Below, piece by piece: positions 1 to 9,122 of a stretch of 64,000 nucleotides of DNA (the first letter of the stretch is position 1; each line of letters opens with the position of its first letter). Location: the NCBI RefSeq assembly GCF_040207875.1, contig NZ_CP157942.1, positions 1,302,001-1,366,000 of the forward strand, given 5' to 3'. Made by a program: the position numbers and the translations under genes. The notes beneath the pieces were generated by a model. That model was not told where the DNA came from. It saw nothing but the letters and a program-made list of their open reading frames with translations, and did no database searches. The DNA comes from Wolbachia endosymbiont of Armadillidium arcangelii (GTDB lineage: Bacteria > Pseudomonadota > Alphaproteobacteria > Rickettsiales > Anaplasmataceae).

Positions 1-1437
1 ACCGATTTCTTCCATTTTTTTAACAATACTTGCTTCACTATAACGAGGTGGCGGTTGAGTGAAATGCTGTTTTGGCTCAACTGAAATCAGCTTACACGCT
101 TCCCCTTCCTTCATGGCAGGTAGCAGGCCTTCATTTTCGGCTTCCATGTTATCTTGATAGACTTTATAAAAACCATCAAAGAATATACTTGATCCACTTG
201 CTCGCAGAATCACTTTCTGATCAGTAGAACTAATTTCAACTACCACTTGATCAAGAATCGCCGATTCCATTTGACTTGCAATGGTTCTTTTCCAGATTAA
301 ATCGTACAATTTAAATTGCTCTGGTGTTAAGTAATCCTTAATACTACCCGGCGTTCTATTGATATCAGTTGGACGAATTGCTTCATGTGCTTCTTGAGCA
401 TTTTTGACCTTTTTTACATATTTACGAGGAGACTGCGGTAAATATTTATCACCATATAATGACTTAATTGACCCTCTAATTGAGTTTATAGCCTCATCTG
501 CAATATGAAACCCATCTGTACGCATGTAAGTTATCAACCCTACAGTTTCACCGCCAATATCGATACCTTCATATAAATTTTGCGCTATGCGCATAACACT
601 TTTCACGTTGAAATACAGTTTATTCACTGCATCTTGCTGAAGGCTTGAAGTAATAAATGGAGGAAGCGGGTTTCTCTTAACTTGCTTGCGTTCTACTGTG
701 CTTACAGCATACTGCCTTGACTCAATCTCCCTGACTAAGTTCTTTGCTTCTTCTTCATTCTTAATATCAAATTTTTCTAGCTTTTTATTGTCATAGTGGC
801 TTAGCATAGCAAAAAAAGCCTCATCTTTGCTATTTTGCATTTCTGCCTTTATGCTCCAATACTCCTGTGTTATAAATTTACTAATTTCATCTTCTCGTTC
901 GCATATAAGCTTAAGTGCAACAGATTGCACTCGCCCTGCAGACTTGCTTCCTGATAACTTTGTCCATAAAAGTGGTGACAAATTAAACCCAACCAAGTAA
1001 TCCAAAGCTCTTCGTGCTTGCTGTGCATGTACTAAGTCCATATTTATTTCGCGTGGATTTTTTATAGCTTCTTGCACGGCTCTTTTTGTTATCTCGTTAA
1101 AGACCACTCTGTAAATTTTGTTCTTATCATTGATAGCCTTCCTTTCCTTTAGCGCCTCTATCACATTCCAAGCTATTGCTTCTCCTTCTCTATCTGGATC
1201 GGTTGCAAGGTATATATCCGATGTTTTATTCGCTTCCTTGACTAACTCTTTTACATGCTTTTCTGCTTTTTCAATAATCTCATACTTTATGGCAAAATCA
1301 TTATCCGGATCGACAGAACCGTTCTTCACTGGCAGATCTCTCACATGTCCAAAGGATGCAGCAACTTTGAACTCTTTACTCAAATATTTACCTATCGTCT
1401 TTGCCTTTGCCGGCGACTCAACTATCAATAATGCCAT
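1..1437 (-). CDS. topA: DNA topoisomerase I, 3' end beyond window
   Basis: Type IA topoisomerase that relaxes negatively supercoiled DNA by cutting and rejoining one strand. The frame is open from the ATG at 1437 to the window edge, so about 479 N-terminal residues are visible and the C-terminal part (zinc-finger region) is missing only because the window ends. The N-terminus reads MALLIVESPAKAKTIGKYL, the TOPRIM start. The acidic TOPRIM motif TDPDREGEAIAWN follows near residue 85. The catalytic tyrosine lies in GLITYMRTDG near residue 300. Then comes the conserved EAHEAIRPTD. All are expected for an active enzyme. It is transcribed away from the neighbouring orphan gene's stop, with about 80 bp between. 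Identification is secure. Confidence 0.97.
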   Translation of the reverse strand, partial: MALLIVESPAKAKTIGKYLSKEFKVAASFGHVRDLPVKNGSVDPDNDFAIKYEIIEKAEKHVKELVKEANKTSDIYLATDPDREGEAIAWNVIEALKERKAINDKNKIYRVVFNEITKRAVQEAIKNPREINMDLVHAQQARRALDYLVGFNLSPLLWTKLSGSKSAGRVQSVALKLICEREDEISKFITQEYWSIKAEMQNSKDEAFFAMLSHYDNKKLEKFDIKNEEEAKNLVREIESRQYAVSTVERKQVKRNPLPPFITSSLQQDAVNKLYFNVKSVMRIAQNLYEGIDIGGETVGLITYMRTDGFHIADEAINSIRGSIKSLYGDKYLPQSPRKYVKKVKNAQEAHEAIRPTDINRTPGSIKDYLTPEQFKLYDLIWKRTIASQMESAILDQVVVEISSTDQKVILRASGSSIFFDGFYKVYQDNMEAENEGLLPAMKEGEACKLISVEPKQHFTQPPPRYSEASIVKKMEEIG

Positions 1438-1516
1438 AATTATTAGTACTTAAAGGTAATATGTTGAAATATATAGAATAAAAAGTAAAAAAATATTTTA
1501 ATAGGTCTTGTGAATT

Positions 1517-3760
1517 TTACGAACCGGGTTGTAGATCTTCTCCAGAAAACCCTTGGACGTTGCTATTTTCAAGTGACTTTGAAGGCTGATTACAATAATA
1601 TATGGCAGCAGCAATCAGACAACAAATTGCTCCAACTGCTATTCCCACTGCTAACATTTCCAAATGAACTGCAATAGCTATTCCTAAAGCAACTCCAGCT
1701 ATTCCAATAACCACATCACATCCAATACCTATTTTTCTATAAACACTTTGAGATTGTTTTGCTGGTTGATTTAAGTCTTTTATATTAGACTGTGTAAGTA
1801 TTTGTGGTTGATCATCTTTTTCTAGTGCAAAATCTTTCATTATCTCAGTTTCAAATAATTCTTTAATTATAATTTTATATTCATCTTCTTTTGGTATACT
1901 TCTACCATAATTAACCAAGAGTTTTGTGATATTTGCAGTGAATTCTTGGTTAATCTTTGCTAAAATTTTTTGTTGTTCAAACGTAACTTTCTCAGGATCA
2001 TCAACATCTATATGTTCTAAGTATAATAAGTGATTTTGCAGAACCTCTTTCGACTCTGGATTGTCTTCGACATATTGAATTAATTTCTTAGCTAAATTTT
2101 CTACAAATGGTGTAATGTTCTCTTCCGTAATAACATCTTTTTGTGCCTCCAGCTTTTGTTCTTCTTCTAAATAGCAATCATATTGTTTCACGATTTCCGA
2201 GCTAATTTCTTCTATACTACTAATAATCTGGGTCCATGTGCCTTGGATGCAGGCACTGCTATTTTCACCATAAGTTGTTGCTGCTATATATATTTGTTTT
2301 AGGAGAACAAACTCTTTTTGCTCTCTCCAGACTTTTTCTATATCTAAGCCACTGATTTCTTTAAACAACTTATCTACTTCTTTACCGTCATCTATACCAT
2401 TTAATAATCCATGTAGTTCTGTTTTATTAAACTGTTCTTTATCGAGGATTACGCTATTTCCAAGTTTTTCTTTTACCTTAGATAATTTGTTCTTTACCAA
2501 ATCTGGATTTTGTTCCATAAGAGCAACTAGCAACTCTTTTTTCTCTTTCAGTGGAACAGAAAAATTATCAATAAGTAGTTTTATATAACCTATAGATTCA
2601 GGTATAGTAATTTTTGCATCATCCCTTGCGTAATCATACTGCATCCTATTTGTAGGATATCCCTCGTCATATTCACCGTGGCAGTTCTTTTTTAAATACT
2701 GCCGTTTTAGTGCTTGCTCAGCTTTATCAATGACAGTCTTAATAAATTCTTCATCACCTGGTGTAGGATCAGTCTCACGTAATGTTTCTTTCATCACACT
2801 TCTTTTTTCATTATCAGTTAAACTAAGAAGCCTCAGTTTTATTGAATCATTCTGATTCTGATATCCTTTAAGTAATCTTATACTTTGTACGTAAATGGGA
2901 TCATTCTGATATTGTTTAAGTAGTCCTATATTCCCTACGTAAGAAACTGCTGCTCGCTCTAACTGTTCTTTACTGGCTTCCATGGATTCAACTAGCTTCC
3001 TAGTAAAAAAATTTGTCCGTTTAACTATTGGACTTGCATGAACAGATTGACTATCTCGTGCAATACGTGCATCATCTCCTCTTTGATTCCTTTCTTGTTC
3101 AGGAATCATACCATGTTCAAACAAAAACTTTTGCATCTCAGGAGAATGAGTATAAAAATGAGATAGCGTGTGCCCTTGACTATCTTTTGAGTTGATTAAA
3201 AAGGGATATTTATCAGAATCATTCAGCAGAAGCTCAATTCTCTCTCTGTGATGATTTTGTCGCACAAGATCAAAGAACAAGCTCTTTGTAGTGTCTTCAT
3301 CTAGCTTGCCAACATTACCGTTAGACTTTGCTCTTGCTTCAGACCATGATCTTTTTAGATACTCATAAAAACCTAGAAGGCTGTAGCTATCTACATAACC
3401 ATCTATTTCAAGGTGGTTCTCAGATTCAGCTAGAGCTTTCATGCCCTTATTACCAATGGAATTCTCTTTAAGAGAAATTCTAACATTTTTTAGGCATAAA
3501 GATTCAGCTAAAGCTATTGCACCTTCATCACCAATTTTGTCGTAATGTAAACTAAGCTCAGTAAGATTTTTGAGCTTAGCTAAAGCTATTGCGCCTTCAT
3601 AACCAACTTTGTTACTATTTGAATTAAGCCTTGTAATGTGTGTGTTACTTTGTAAGAAACTTATCAGTGCGCTTATGTATTCACTCATAGTTATGTTTGT
3701 GTGGTAATAGTAGTAAGATACTTCAAGGATATCGTCTTTGACATATTGATTAAAATCCAT
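1517..3760 (-). CDS. Large orphan protein with leucine-rich repeats and C-terminal membrane hairpin
   Basis: A 747-residue protein of unknown function. Residues about 45-115 hold three leucine-rich-repeat units of ribonuclease-inhibitor type, with the recurring pattern xGxxGAIALAxxxxL. Around residues 185-215 is one ankyrin-like stretch (SQGHTLSHFYTHSPEMQKFL). The middle is charged and helical. A short duplication (LLKQYQNDPI / LLKGYQNQND) lies near residues 275-300. Residues about 680-725 form two hydrophobic segments separated by HLEML, then a short polar tail. This C-terminal cassette closely resembles that of the protein at 54230-56815. Eukaryote-like repeats plus a membrane anchor make a host-interaction or surface role possible, but that is inference. 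The ATG at 3760 has only a weak upstream GTGAG. Confidence 0.85.
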   Translation of the reverse strand: MDFNQYVKDDILEVSYYYYHTNITMSEYISALISFLQSNTHITRLNSNSNKVGYEGAIALAKLKNLTELSLHYDKIGDEGAIALAESLCLKNVRISLKENSIGNKGMKALAESENHLEIDGYVDSYSLLGFYEYLKRSWSEARAKSNGNVGKLDEDTTKSLFFDLVRQNHHRERIELLLNDSDKYPFLINSKDSQGHTLSHFYTHSPEMQKFLFEHGMIPEQERNQRGDDARIARDSQSVHASPIVKRTNFFTRKLVESMEASKEQLERAAVSYVGNIGLLKQYQNDPIYVQSIRLLKGYQNQNDSIKLRLLSLTDNEKRSVMKETLRETDPTPGDEEFIKTVIDKAEQALKRQYLKKNCHGEYDEGYPTNRMQYDYARDDAKITIPESIGYIKLLIDNFSVPLKEKKELLVALMEQNPDLVKNKLSKVKEKLGNSVILDKEQFNKTELHGLLNGIDDGKEVDKLFKEISGLDIEKVWREQKEFVLLKQIYIAATTYGENSSACIQGTWTQIISSIEEISSEIVKQYDCYLEEEQKLEAQKDVITEENITPFVENLAKKLIQYVEDNPESKEVLQNHLLYLEHIDVDDPEKVTFEQQKILAKINQEFTANITKLLVNYGRSIPKEDEYKIIIKELFETEIMKDFALEKDDQPQILTQSNIKDLNQPAKQSQSVYRKIGIGCDVVIGIAGVALGIAIAVHLEMLAVGIAVGAICCLIAAAIYYCNQPSKSLENSNVQGFSGEDLQPGS

Positions 3761-3897
3761 TTTTTCTCACTCAACACTATTATGTAAACATTCTACCCAG
3801 TATCTCAGCAACTGTCAATTTTGCTAACAAATTACGTGAAAGTTTGTAGAAAATACTGGACTCTGTAGCATTACAAAAAATCCAATTATTTTCTTGC

Positions 3898-4031
3898 ATT
3901 ACTCTCTGTCATCCAAGTAGCTAACACTGGTTCCTTTATGACGGCAGTGTGCCCTCTTCTTGTCATCCCAGTGCCCTTATAATGTCATCCCAGCACCTTC
4001 TTCTGTCATTCCAGCGCGTGACGCTGAAATG
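3898..4031. repeat. Cluster of short palindromic repeat units
   Basis: This gene-free stretch between the orphan gene and the IS5-like element contains several copies of a GTCATCCCAGTGC-like unit (near 3908, 3962, 3983 and 4005). The last copy, 4007-4031, forms a hairpin: arm CATTCCAGCG, loop CGTGA, arm CGCTGAAATG with one mismatch. The same arm-and-loop design recurs at 6178-6202, 9091-9115 and, half decayed, near 46783-46798. Its last base coincides with the first base of the IS5-like element. No coding capacity is seen. Confidence 0.6.
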
Positions 4032-5064
4032 GCTTTGTTGCATAGCAACTGAAAAAATCTGGTGGCTACTGACAAAATTCATTATAAAACAGCCATTTAA
4101 CTGTTGAAGAAAAAATATGCCACAGAAAATGAAAGTCAGTAACCAAAACGAATATAACAAATTCCTTGAAAAAAGGGGGAATATTTTTCGTTACATCGAT
4201 GAAGCTATCGAAAATTGGTATGAAAATAGTCCAAAATGCAGGGCGGCAACTATATTTATAGTGATAAAGTTGTGATTTTGGTGCATATAATCGTTAATCT
4301 TTTTAGAATTGGCTTAAGACAAACGGTAGGGTTTGTAAAAGGATATCTGCAACAAATAGGAAAAAATTTGCAGCTATTCACAAGCATCAAAAAAAACTTA
4401 ATATTAAGATAAATGATTGCAGGATTGATAAAAGCAACATGGAAAATATTGAAATTATCATAGATAGCACAAATTTACAGTAACACTCCTGGCCACAGTA
4501 AGGAAAACAGTGCAGATAGAAAGTACCGAAGCTACGAGCAAGTAAGAAAGTTACATGTTATGTTAAGTGTGAATAGTAAAAAAGCTATAGCTGCAAGATA
4601 CAGTAATGGCGTCTACTCTGACCACTATGGAGCTTGCTTGAAGAAGTTAATTTTCAGCACAAAATAAAAGCATTATATGCAGATAGGGCATACGATAGGC
4701 ACAAACTTTATAAATTGTATATGATATAAAGACAAAAGTTCTACCAAAAAAGGATGCAGCAGAACATTCAAAAATAGATTATATGTCTGACAGAAATGCT
4801 GCTATTAGGTTAATAAAATTATATGGACAAGATGGTGTAAAAGAGTGGAAAAAGGAAGCAATTTATGGGAAAAGATCTTACATAGAAGGATTTTTCTCAA
4901 GCAAGTATTTGTTTAGGAATAAATCTGAAGTAAATCGTGAAAAAGAATTACTAATTAAGTGCTATTTGCTCAACAAATTCACTGGTATTGGTATGGCTAA
5001 ATTTGAAATCATTACATAAATTTGTCGTAAACCATCACTGCTTAAGGTGCTATGCAACAAAGCC
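4031..5064 (+). mobile_element. Dead IS5-like element, copy 1
   Basis: A 1,034-bp element bounded by inverted repeats GGCTTTGTTGCATAGCA (4031-4047) and TGCTATGCAACAAAGCC (5048-5064), a perfect 17-bp match. It carries a broken DDE transposase gene read on the plus strand. A second, shorter copy lies just downstream at 5180-6178 in the same orientation. No clear target-site duplication could be seen. Confidence 0.8.
4117..5019 (+). pseudogene. IS5-like transposase, broken by frameshifts
   Basis: Remnant of the transposase of the surrounding element. It begins MPQKMKVSNQNEYNKFLEK, continues through a segment encoding NSKKAIAARYSNGVYSDHYG, and ends with an open stretch (4783-5019) containing SDRNAAIRLIKLYGQDGVKE and RSYIEGFFS. 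The reading frame changes several times, and part of the region between FFS and the next conserved block (around 4900) is missing compared with an intact relative. It cannot make an active enzyme. Assignment to the IS5-like DDE group is from recognition of the family; the subgroup is uncertain. Confidence 0.75.
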
Positions 5065-5179
5065 CACTGGGATCTAGTTCTCTTGACAAATTCACCAAAA
5101 GTGTTTCATTCTATAACGCAAAACCCATATTCACAAAACCCAATGCATTACTTGCAGTTAAGTTTCCTAGATCCCAGTG

Positions 5180-6178
5180 GGCTTTGTTGCATCACTCAAG
5201 AGAAAAGAACTGGCAGTTACTGACGAAATTCACTATAAAACAGGCATTTAACCTACGAAAGAAAAATATGCCAACTAAAATGAAGGTCAGCAACTGCTAT
5301 GAATATAACAAATTTCTCCAAGAAAGAGGAAATATTTTTCATTTTATTAATGGAAAATTGGTACGAAAATAGCCCCAAAATGCGAGGTGGAAATTATATT
5401 TATAGTAATAAAGTTGTGATTTTAGTGCATATAGTCGCTAGTCTCTTTAGAATTGGCTTAAGACAAACGGTAGGGTTTATAAAAGGATATTTGCAGCAAG
5501 TAGGAAAGGGCTTAGCAGTCATTAGCTATTCGCAGGCTTCAAGAAGGTTTAAAAAGCTCAATATTAAGATCAATGATTGCAGAGTTGATAAAAACAATAT
5601 GGAAGATATTGAAATTGCAATAGACAGCACAAATTTATAATAATACCCCTGGTCACAGTAAGGAAAATAGGAAAGTATCGCAGTTATAAACAGGTAAGAT
5701 GTAATATTGAGTATAAATAGTAAAAAAGCTATAGCTGCACAATATAGCAATGGTCAACCATTACGGTGCTTGCTGACTTGATTTCAGTATGCTATAAAAG
5801 CATTATATGCAGACAGAGCCTATGATAGGCGCAAGCTTTATAAATTGTATATGATATAAAGACAAAAATTTTACCGAAAAATCGTGCAGTGGAGCATACA
5901 AAATTGGATTATATGGCTGAAAGGAATGCTGCCATTAGATTATGTGGTAAAGACGGTGTGAAAGAGTGGAAGTGGTTTATGGAAAAAGGTCATATATTGA
6001 AGGATTTTTTTCAAGCAAATATTTGTTTAGAAATAGATCTGAAGTAAATCGAGAAAAAGAGTTGCTAATAAAATGTTACTTACTCAATAAATTTACTGAT
6101 ATTGGCATGGCTAAATTTGAAATAGTTACATGAATTTGTCGTAAACCACCACCACATGAAGTGCTATGCAACAAAACC
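5180..6178 (+). mobile_element. Dead IS5-like element, copy 2
   Basis: A second copy of the same element in the same orientation, 115 bp after copy 1. The left inverted repeat is damaged: after GGCTTTGTTGCAT at 5180 it diverges. The right one at 6162-6178 has one change from copy 1. At 999 bp it is shorter than copy 1, with deletions in the middle around 5660-5790. The spacer between the copies is bordered by an inverted repeat, CACTGGGATCTAG (5065-5077) and its complement (5167-5179). Confidence 0.78.
5268..6133 (+). pseudogene. IS5-like transposase, broken copy 2
   Basis: It starts MPTKMKVSNCYEYNKFLQ. The frame shifts near 5330, runs on through the stretch with FRIGLRQTVGFIKGYLQQ and IDSTNL, then stops at 5640. 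Downstream pieces encode the ends ALYADRAYDRRKLYKL and RSYIEGFF, followed by KELLIKCYLLNKFTDIGMAK in other frames. There are several indels and stops. It is non-functional and closely related to the copy at 4117-5019. Confidence 0.75.
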
Positions 6179-6202
6179 ATCCCAGTGTCACGCACTGGAA
6201 TG
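6178..6202. repeat. Palindromic repeat unit
   Basis: Hairpin with left arm CATCCCAGTG, loop TCACG and right arm CACTGGAATG (one mismatch in ten pairs). The loop is the reverse complement of the loop of the unit at 4007-4031, so this is the same family in the other orientation. It directly abuts the right end of the IS5-like copy 2. Confidence 0.6.
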
Positions 6203-6222
6203 ACAGAAGATACAGGAAGTAA

Positions 6223-6456
6223 TACAAAAGTTTCATCATCCCCATTGAATCGGCTTTAAAATCGATGTTCAAAGTTGAAATTTCCTTAGAGGAAGCGGAG
6301 AAAATCAGAAAAGGTCAAGAAGTTATATTAAATAACTTGCGTAATTTAAAGAATTATGATATTTTTTGTACGATAGTGGGTGATGTACCTATTGCAATTT
6401 GCAGTTTTACTCATGGTTATGTGAAGCCTATTCGTGTTTTTAATATTTTGAAATGA
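6223..6456 (+). pseudogene. truB: C-terminal remnant of tRNA pseudouridine-55 synthase
   Basis: The open frame begins after a stop at 6220-6222 and encodes FIIPIESALKSMFKVEISLEE, then AEKIRKGQEV and an ending with VGDVPIAICSF. This matches the C-terminal part of TruB, whose family has a LLPID... segment followed by EEAxxIxxGQ and a small PUA-like tail. The catalytic domain with the active-site aspartate is absent. Upstream lie only a palindromic repeat and two dead IS5-like elements. The position directly before rpsO is the normal place for truB in many bacteria, which supports the call. An ATG at 6265 could start a 63-residue peptide, but it would not be a functional synthase. A complete or partial copy elsewhere in the genome cannot be excluded. 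Confidence 0.7.
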
Positions 6457-6463
6457 GGTTTAG

Positions 6464-6736
6464 ATGTCAATAACATCCCAAAAGAAAAAAAATTTGATCA
6501 GTATATATGCAATTAAAGAAGATGATACAGGTTCATCTTTTGTACAATGTGCAATTTTAACCGAGAGGATCAGTAATTTAACTGAGCACTTTAAAGTGCA
6601 TAAGCATGACCATCACTCTAAGCGCGGTTTACTTATATTGATAGGTAAAAGGCGCAAGCACTTAAATTATATAAAGCGTAAATTTGGTAATGAAGCCTAT
6701 CAAGAATTAATAGAGAAGTTAGGCATTAGAAAATAA
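6464..6736 (+). CDS. rpsO: 30S ribosomal protein S15
   Basis: A 90-residue protein that binds 16S rRNA early in small-subunit assembly. The family signature is visible: LTEHFKVHKHDHHSKRGLL, then the basic helix GKRRKHLNYIKR. Length is standard. The ATG at 6464 is preceded by GAGG, which overlaps the truB stop. pnp follows 14 bp downstream, and rpsO-pnp is a conserved pair whose mRNA is usually shared. Confidence 0.97.
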   Translation: MSITSQKKKNLISIYAIKEDDTGSSFVQCAILTERISNLTEHFKVHKHDHHSKRGLLILIGKRRKHLNYIKRKFGNEAYQELIEKLGIRK

Positions 6737-6750
6737 TCGAGGAATTTTGT

Positions 6751-9027
6751 ATGTTTGAAATTATAAAAAAATCTACAGATTGGGGTGGACGTACCTTATC
6801 TTTAGAAACTGGAAAAATAGCACGTCAAGCTGATGGTTCAGTAGTTGTAAATTACGGTGATACTTCTATTTTAGTAACTGTTGTGCATAAAAAAAAGGAA
6901 GAAAGTGTTGATTTTCTTCCTTTAAATGTGCAGTTTATTGCAAAAAGTTATGCCATGGGTAAGATTCCTGGTGGTTTTTTTAAAAGAGAAGGAAAACCGT
7001 CTGATAGAGAAACCTTAATTTCAAGAGTAATAGACAGAAGTGTAAGACCACTATTCCCAGAAGGTTTTCACGATGAAATTAGTGTAGTATGTAATTTATT
7101 AACTTACGATACAGTCAATTCTCCTGAAGTACCAGCATTGATAGGTACTGTCGCAGCTCTTGCAATTTCCGGTGTTCCTCTTCACTTTACTATAGCTGGA
7201 GTTATGGTTGGTTGCGATGAAAACAACAATTATATACTCAATCCTTCCGTTCAAGAGATGAAAGCAAGCAACTTGGATTTGTTTTTGTCTGGTGATGAAA
7301 ATTCGATTTTAATGGTCGAGTCGGAAGTCAAAGAGCTCTCTGAAGAAAATGTTCTGAGTGCAATAAAATTTGGTCATGAACATCTTCAACCTATCATTAA
7401 GCTTATAAAAGAATTTGCTGATACAGTCGGTAATAAACCTGAAAGCTTTGTTCCTGTTGATATATCAGATGTAACTCAAGAACTTGAAAAATATGGCAAA
7501 GATTTTGAAAAAGCATATTTAAAAACAGTAAAACAAGAGCGAGTTCAAGCTCTAGAAGCGGTCAGAAATAATATATTAAATACTCTTAAAGAGGCTGGAA
7601 AAGACGAAAAGTTAATTACTTATGCAGTAAAAAACTTTGAAAGATCTTTAGTGCGTGAAATGATTAGAAAGAAAAGTATAAGAATAGACGGTCGTAAGTA
7701 TGATGAAATACGCCAGATAGAAGTTGAGGTTGACATTCTATCCAAGACTCACGGTTCTGCGCTGTTTACAAGGGGTAATACTCAGGCGCTAGTTGTTACT
7801 GCTCTTGGTACTACACAAGATGAGCAAATTGTGGATGATATTGAAGGAGATAGACGTGAGCATTTCATGCTGCATTATAATTTCCCTCCATTTGCTGTTG
7901 GAGAGGCTTCTGCTATACGTGCACCAGGAAGGAGAGAAATCGGTCATGGTAAACTTGCTTGGAAAGCAATTCATCCTGTTTTACCTGATAAATCTGAATT
8001 CCCTTATACAATAAGAGTAGTATCTGAAATTATGGAATCTGATGGTTCTTCTTCCATGGCAACAGTTTGTGGAACCTCCCTTGCATTAATGGATACGGGT
8101 GTACCAATAAAGGCTCCTGTTGCTGGAATTGCTATGGGCCTCATCAAAGACGAAAACGAATGTGTAATACTTTCTGATATACTAGGTGATGAAGATTATC
8201 TTGGCGACATGGATTTTAAAGTAGCAGGAACTAGTGAAGGGGTTACGGCGCTGCAGATGGATATGAAAATTTCTGGTATAAGCTTTGAAATTGTTGAAAA
8301 ATCTTTAGAACAAGCAAAAGCTGGAAGGTTACATATCTTAGAAAAAATGAATGCAGTAATTTCAGAACATTGTAAGGATATAAAAGATCATGCACCAAGA
8401 GTGGTATCATTTTATATAGGTAAAGATAAAATTCCTGCAGCTATTGGTGCTAAAGGAAAAAATATACGCAGTGTATGTGAAAGAAGTAATGCAAAAATTG
8501 AAATAGGAGATGACGGTAAAGTTTCTGTTTTTGCCATGAGTAATACTGAAGCTGAAATTGCAAAGAATATGATGATTGATTCAATAACAGAACCAGAGCC
8601 AGGTACTATAGTTGATGCTAAGGTTATAAATATAGAGAAGTCTATTGTAGAGCTTGAGCTTCCTAATGGAAGGAAAGGAAAAATGCATATAAGCGAAGTA
8701 GCTAATCAACATGTAGAGTCTATTGAGGACATACTTAAACAGGGTGATACCTTCAAAGCTTTGATAATTGATTTTGAAAAGGGTGGGTGCCCAAAATTGT
8801 CAAGACGTCGTGTCGATCAAGAAACAGGTGAATTTTTTGAAGGTAAGCTTTACAATGAAGAAAGGAAAGATGGTTTAAATAATAGGGATAATTATTATAA
8901 TAGTTCGTTTAATAAAAAACCTGGAGCTAATTATCAGAATAATAGACCTACTCGTCCTCGCTCTGGTTTTAATAATAGAAATAGGCCAAAATTTGGTAAT
9001 AATGATTCATCATCAGGTTTCTATTGA
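6751..9027 (+). CDS. pnp: Polyribonucleotide nucleotidyltransferase
   Basis: A 758-residue phosphorolytic 3'-5' exoribonuclease acting in mRNA turnover. Two RNase PH-like domains are present; the second starts near RGNTQALVVTALG and carries the acidic active-site stretch SDILGDEDYLGDMDFKVAGT. A KH domain with GAKGKNIRSV follows near residue 570. Then comes an S1 domain (GTIVDAKVINIEKSIVELEL). The last 60 residues are rich in Asn, Arg and Tyr, and low in complexity, a tail that often serves RNA or protein binding. The ATG at 6751 has the upstream sequence CGAGGAA. It is translated from the rpsO transcript in all likelihood. Confidence 0.97.
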   Translation: MFEIIKKSTDWGGRTLSLETGKIARQADGSVVVNYGDTSILVTVVHKKKEESVDFLPLNVQFIAKSYAMGKIPGGFFKREGKPSDRETLISRVIDRSVRPLFPEGFHDEISVVCNLLTYDTVNSPEVPALIGTVAALAISGVPLHFTIAGVMVGCDENNNYILNPSVQEMKASNLDLFLSGDENSILMVESEVKELSEENVLSAIKFGHEHLQPIIKLIKEFADTVGNKPESFVPVDISDVTQELEKYGKDFEKAYLKTVKQERVQALEAVRNNILNTLKEAGKDEKLITYAVKNFERSLVREMIRKKSIRIDGRKYDEIRQIEVEVDILSKTHGSALFTRGNTQALVVTALGTTQDEQIVDDIEGDRREHFMLHYNFPPFAVGEASAIRAPGRREIGHGKLAWKAIHPVLPDKSEFPYTIRVVSEIMESDGSSSMATVCGTSLALMDTGVPIKAPVAGIAMGLIKDENECVILSDILGDEDYLGDMDFKVAGTSEGVTALQMDMKISGISFEIVEKSLEQAKAGRLHILEKMNAVISEHCKDIKDHAPRVVSFYIGKDKIPAAIGAKGKNIRSVCERSNAKIEIGDDGKVSVFAMSNTEAEIAKNMMIDSITEPEPGTIVDAKVINIEKSIVELELPNGRKGKMHISEVANQHVESIEDILKQGDTFKALIIDFEKGGCPKLSRRRVDQETGEFFEGKLYNEERKDGLNNRDNYYNSSFNKKPGANYQNNRPTRPRSGFNNRNRPKFGNNDSSSGFY

Positions 9028-9090
9028 GAGTGGAATTACTTTCTATCATCCCAGTGTCTAGACACACAATCGTACAAACATTATCTGTAG

Positions 9091-9115
9091 GATGCCAGTG
9101 TGTGACACTGGCATC
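9091..9115. repeat. Perfect 10-bp palindromic repeat unit after pnp
   Basis: Arm GATGCCAGTG, loop TGTGA, arm CACTGGCATC: a perfect 10-bp stem with a 5-base loop, of the same design as the units at 4007-4031 and 6178-6202. It lies 63 bp past the pnp stop and could fold in the transcript. It lacks the run of T expected of an intrinsic terminator. Confidence 0.6.
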
Positions 9116-9122
9116 TACCGTC

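Noticed and set aside
1118..1453. 111-residue plus-strand open frame
   Set aside because: Antisense to topA, which has intact motifs in that interval.
3963..4160. 65-residue minus-strand open frame
   Set aside because: It is built from the palindromic repeats and the IS end; no coding signature.
7789..8014. Short open frames on both strands inside pnp
   Set aside because: Shadows of a secure gene.
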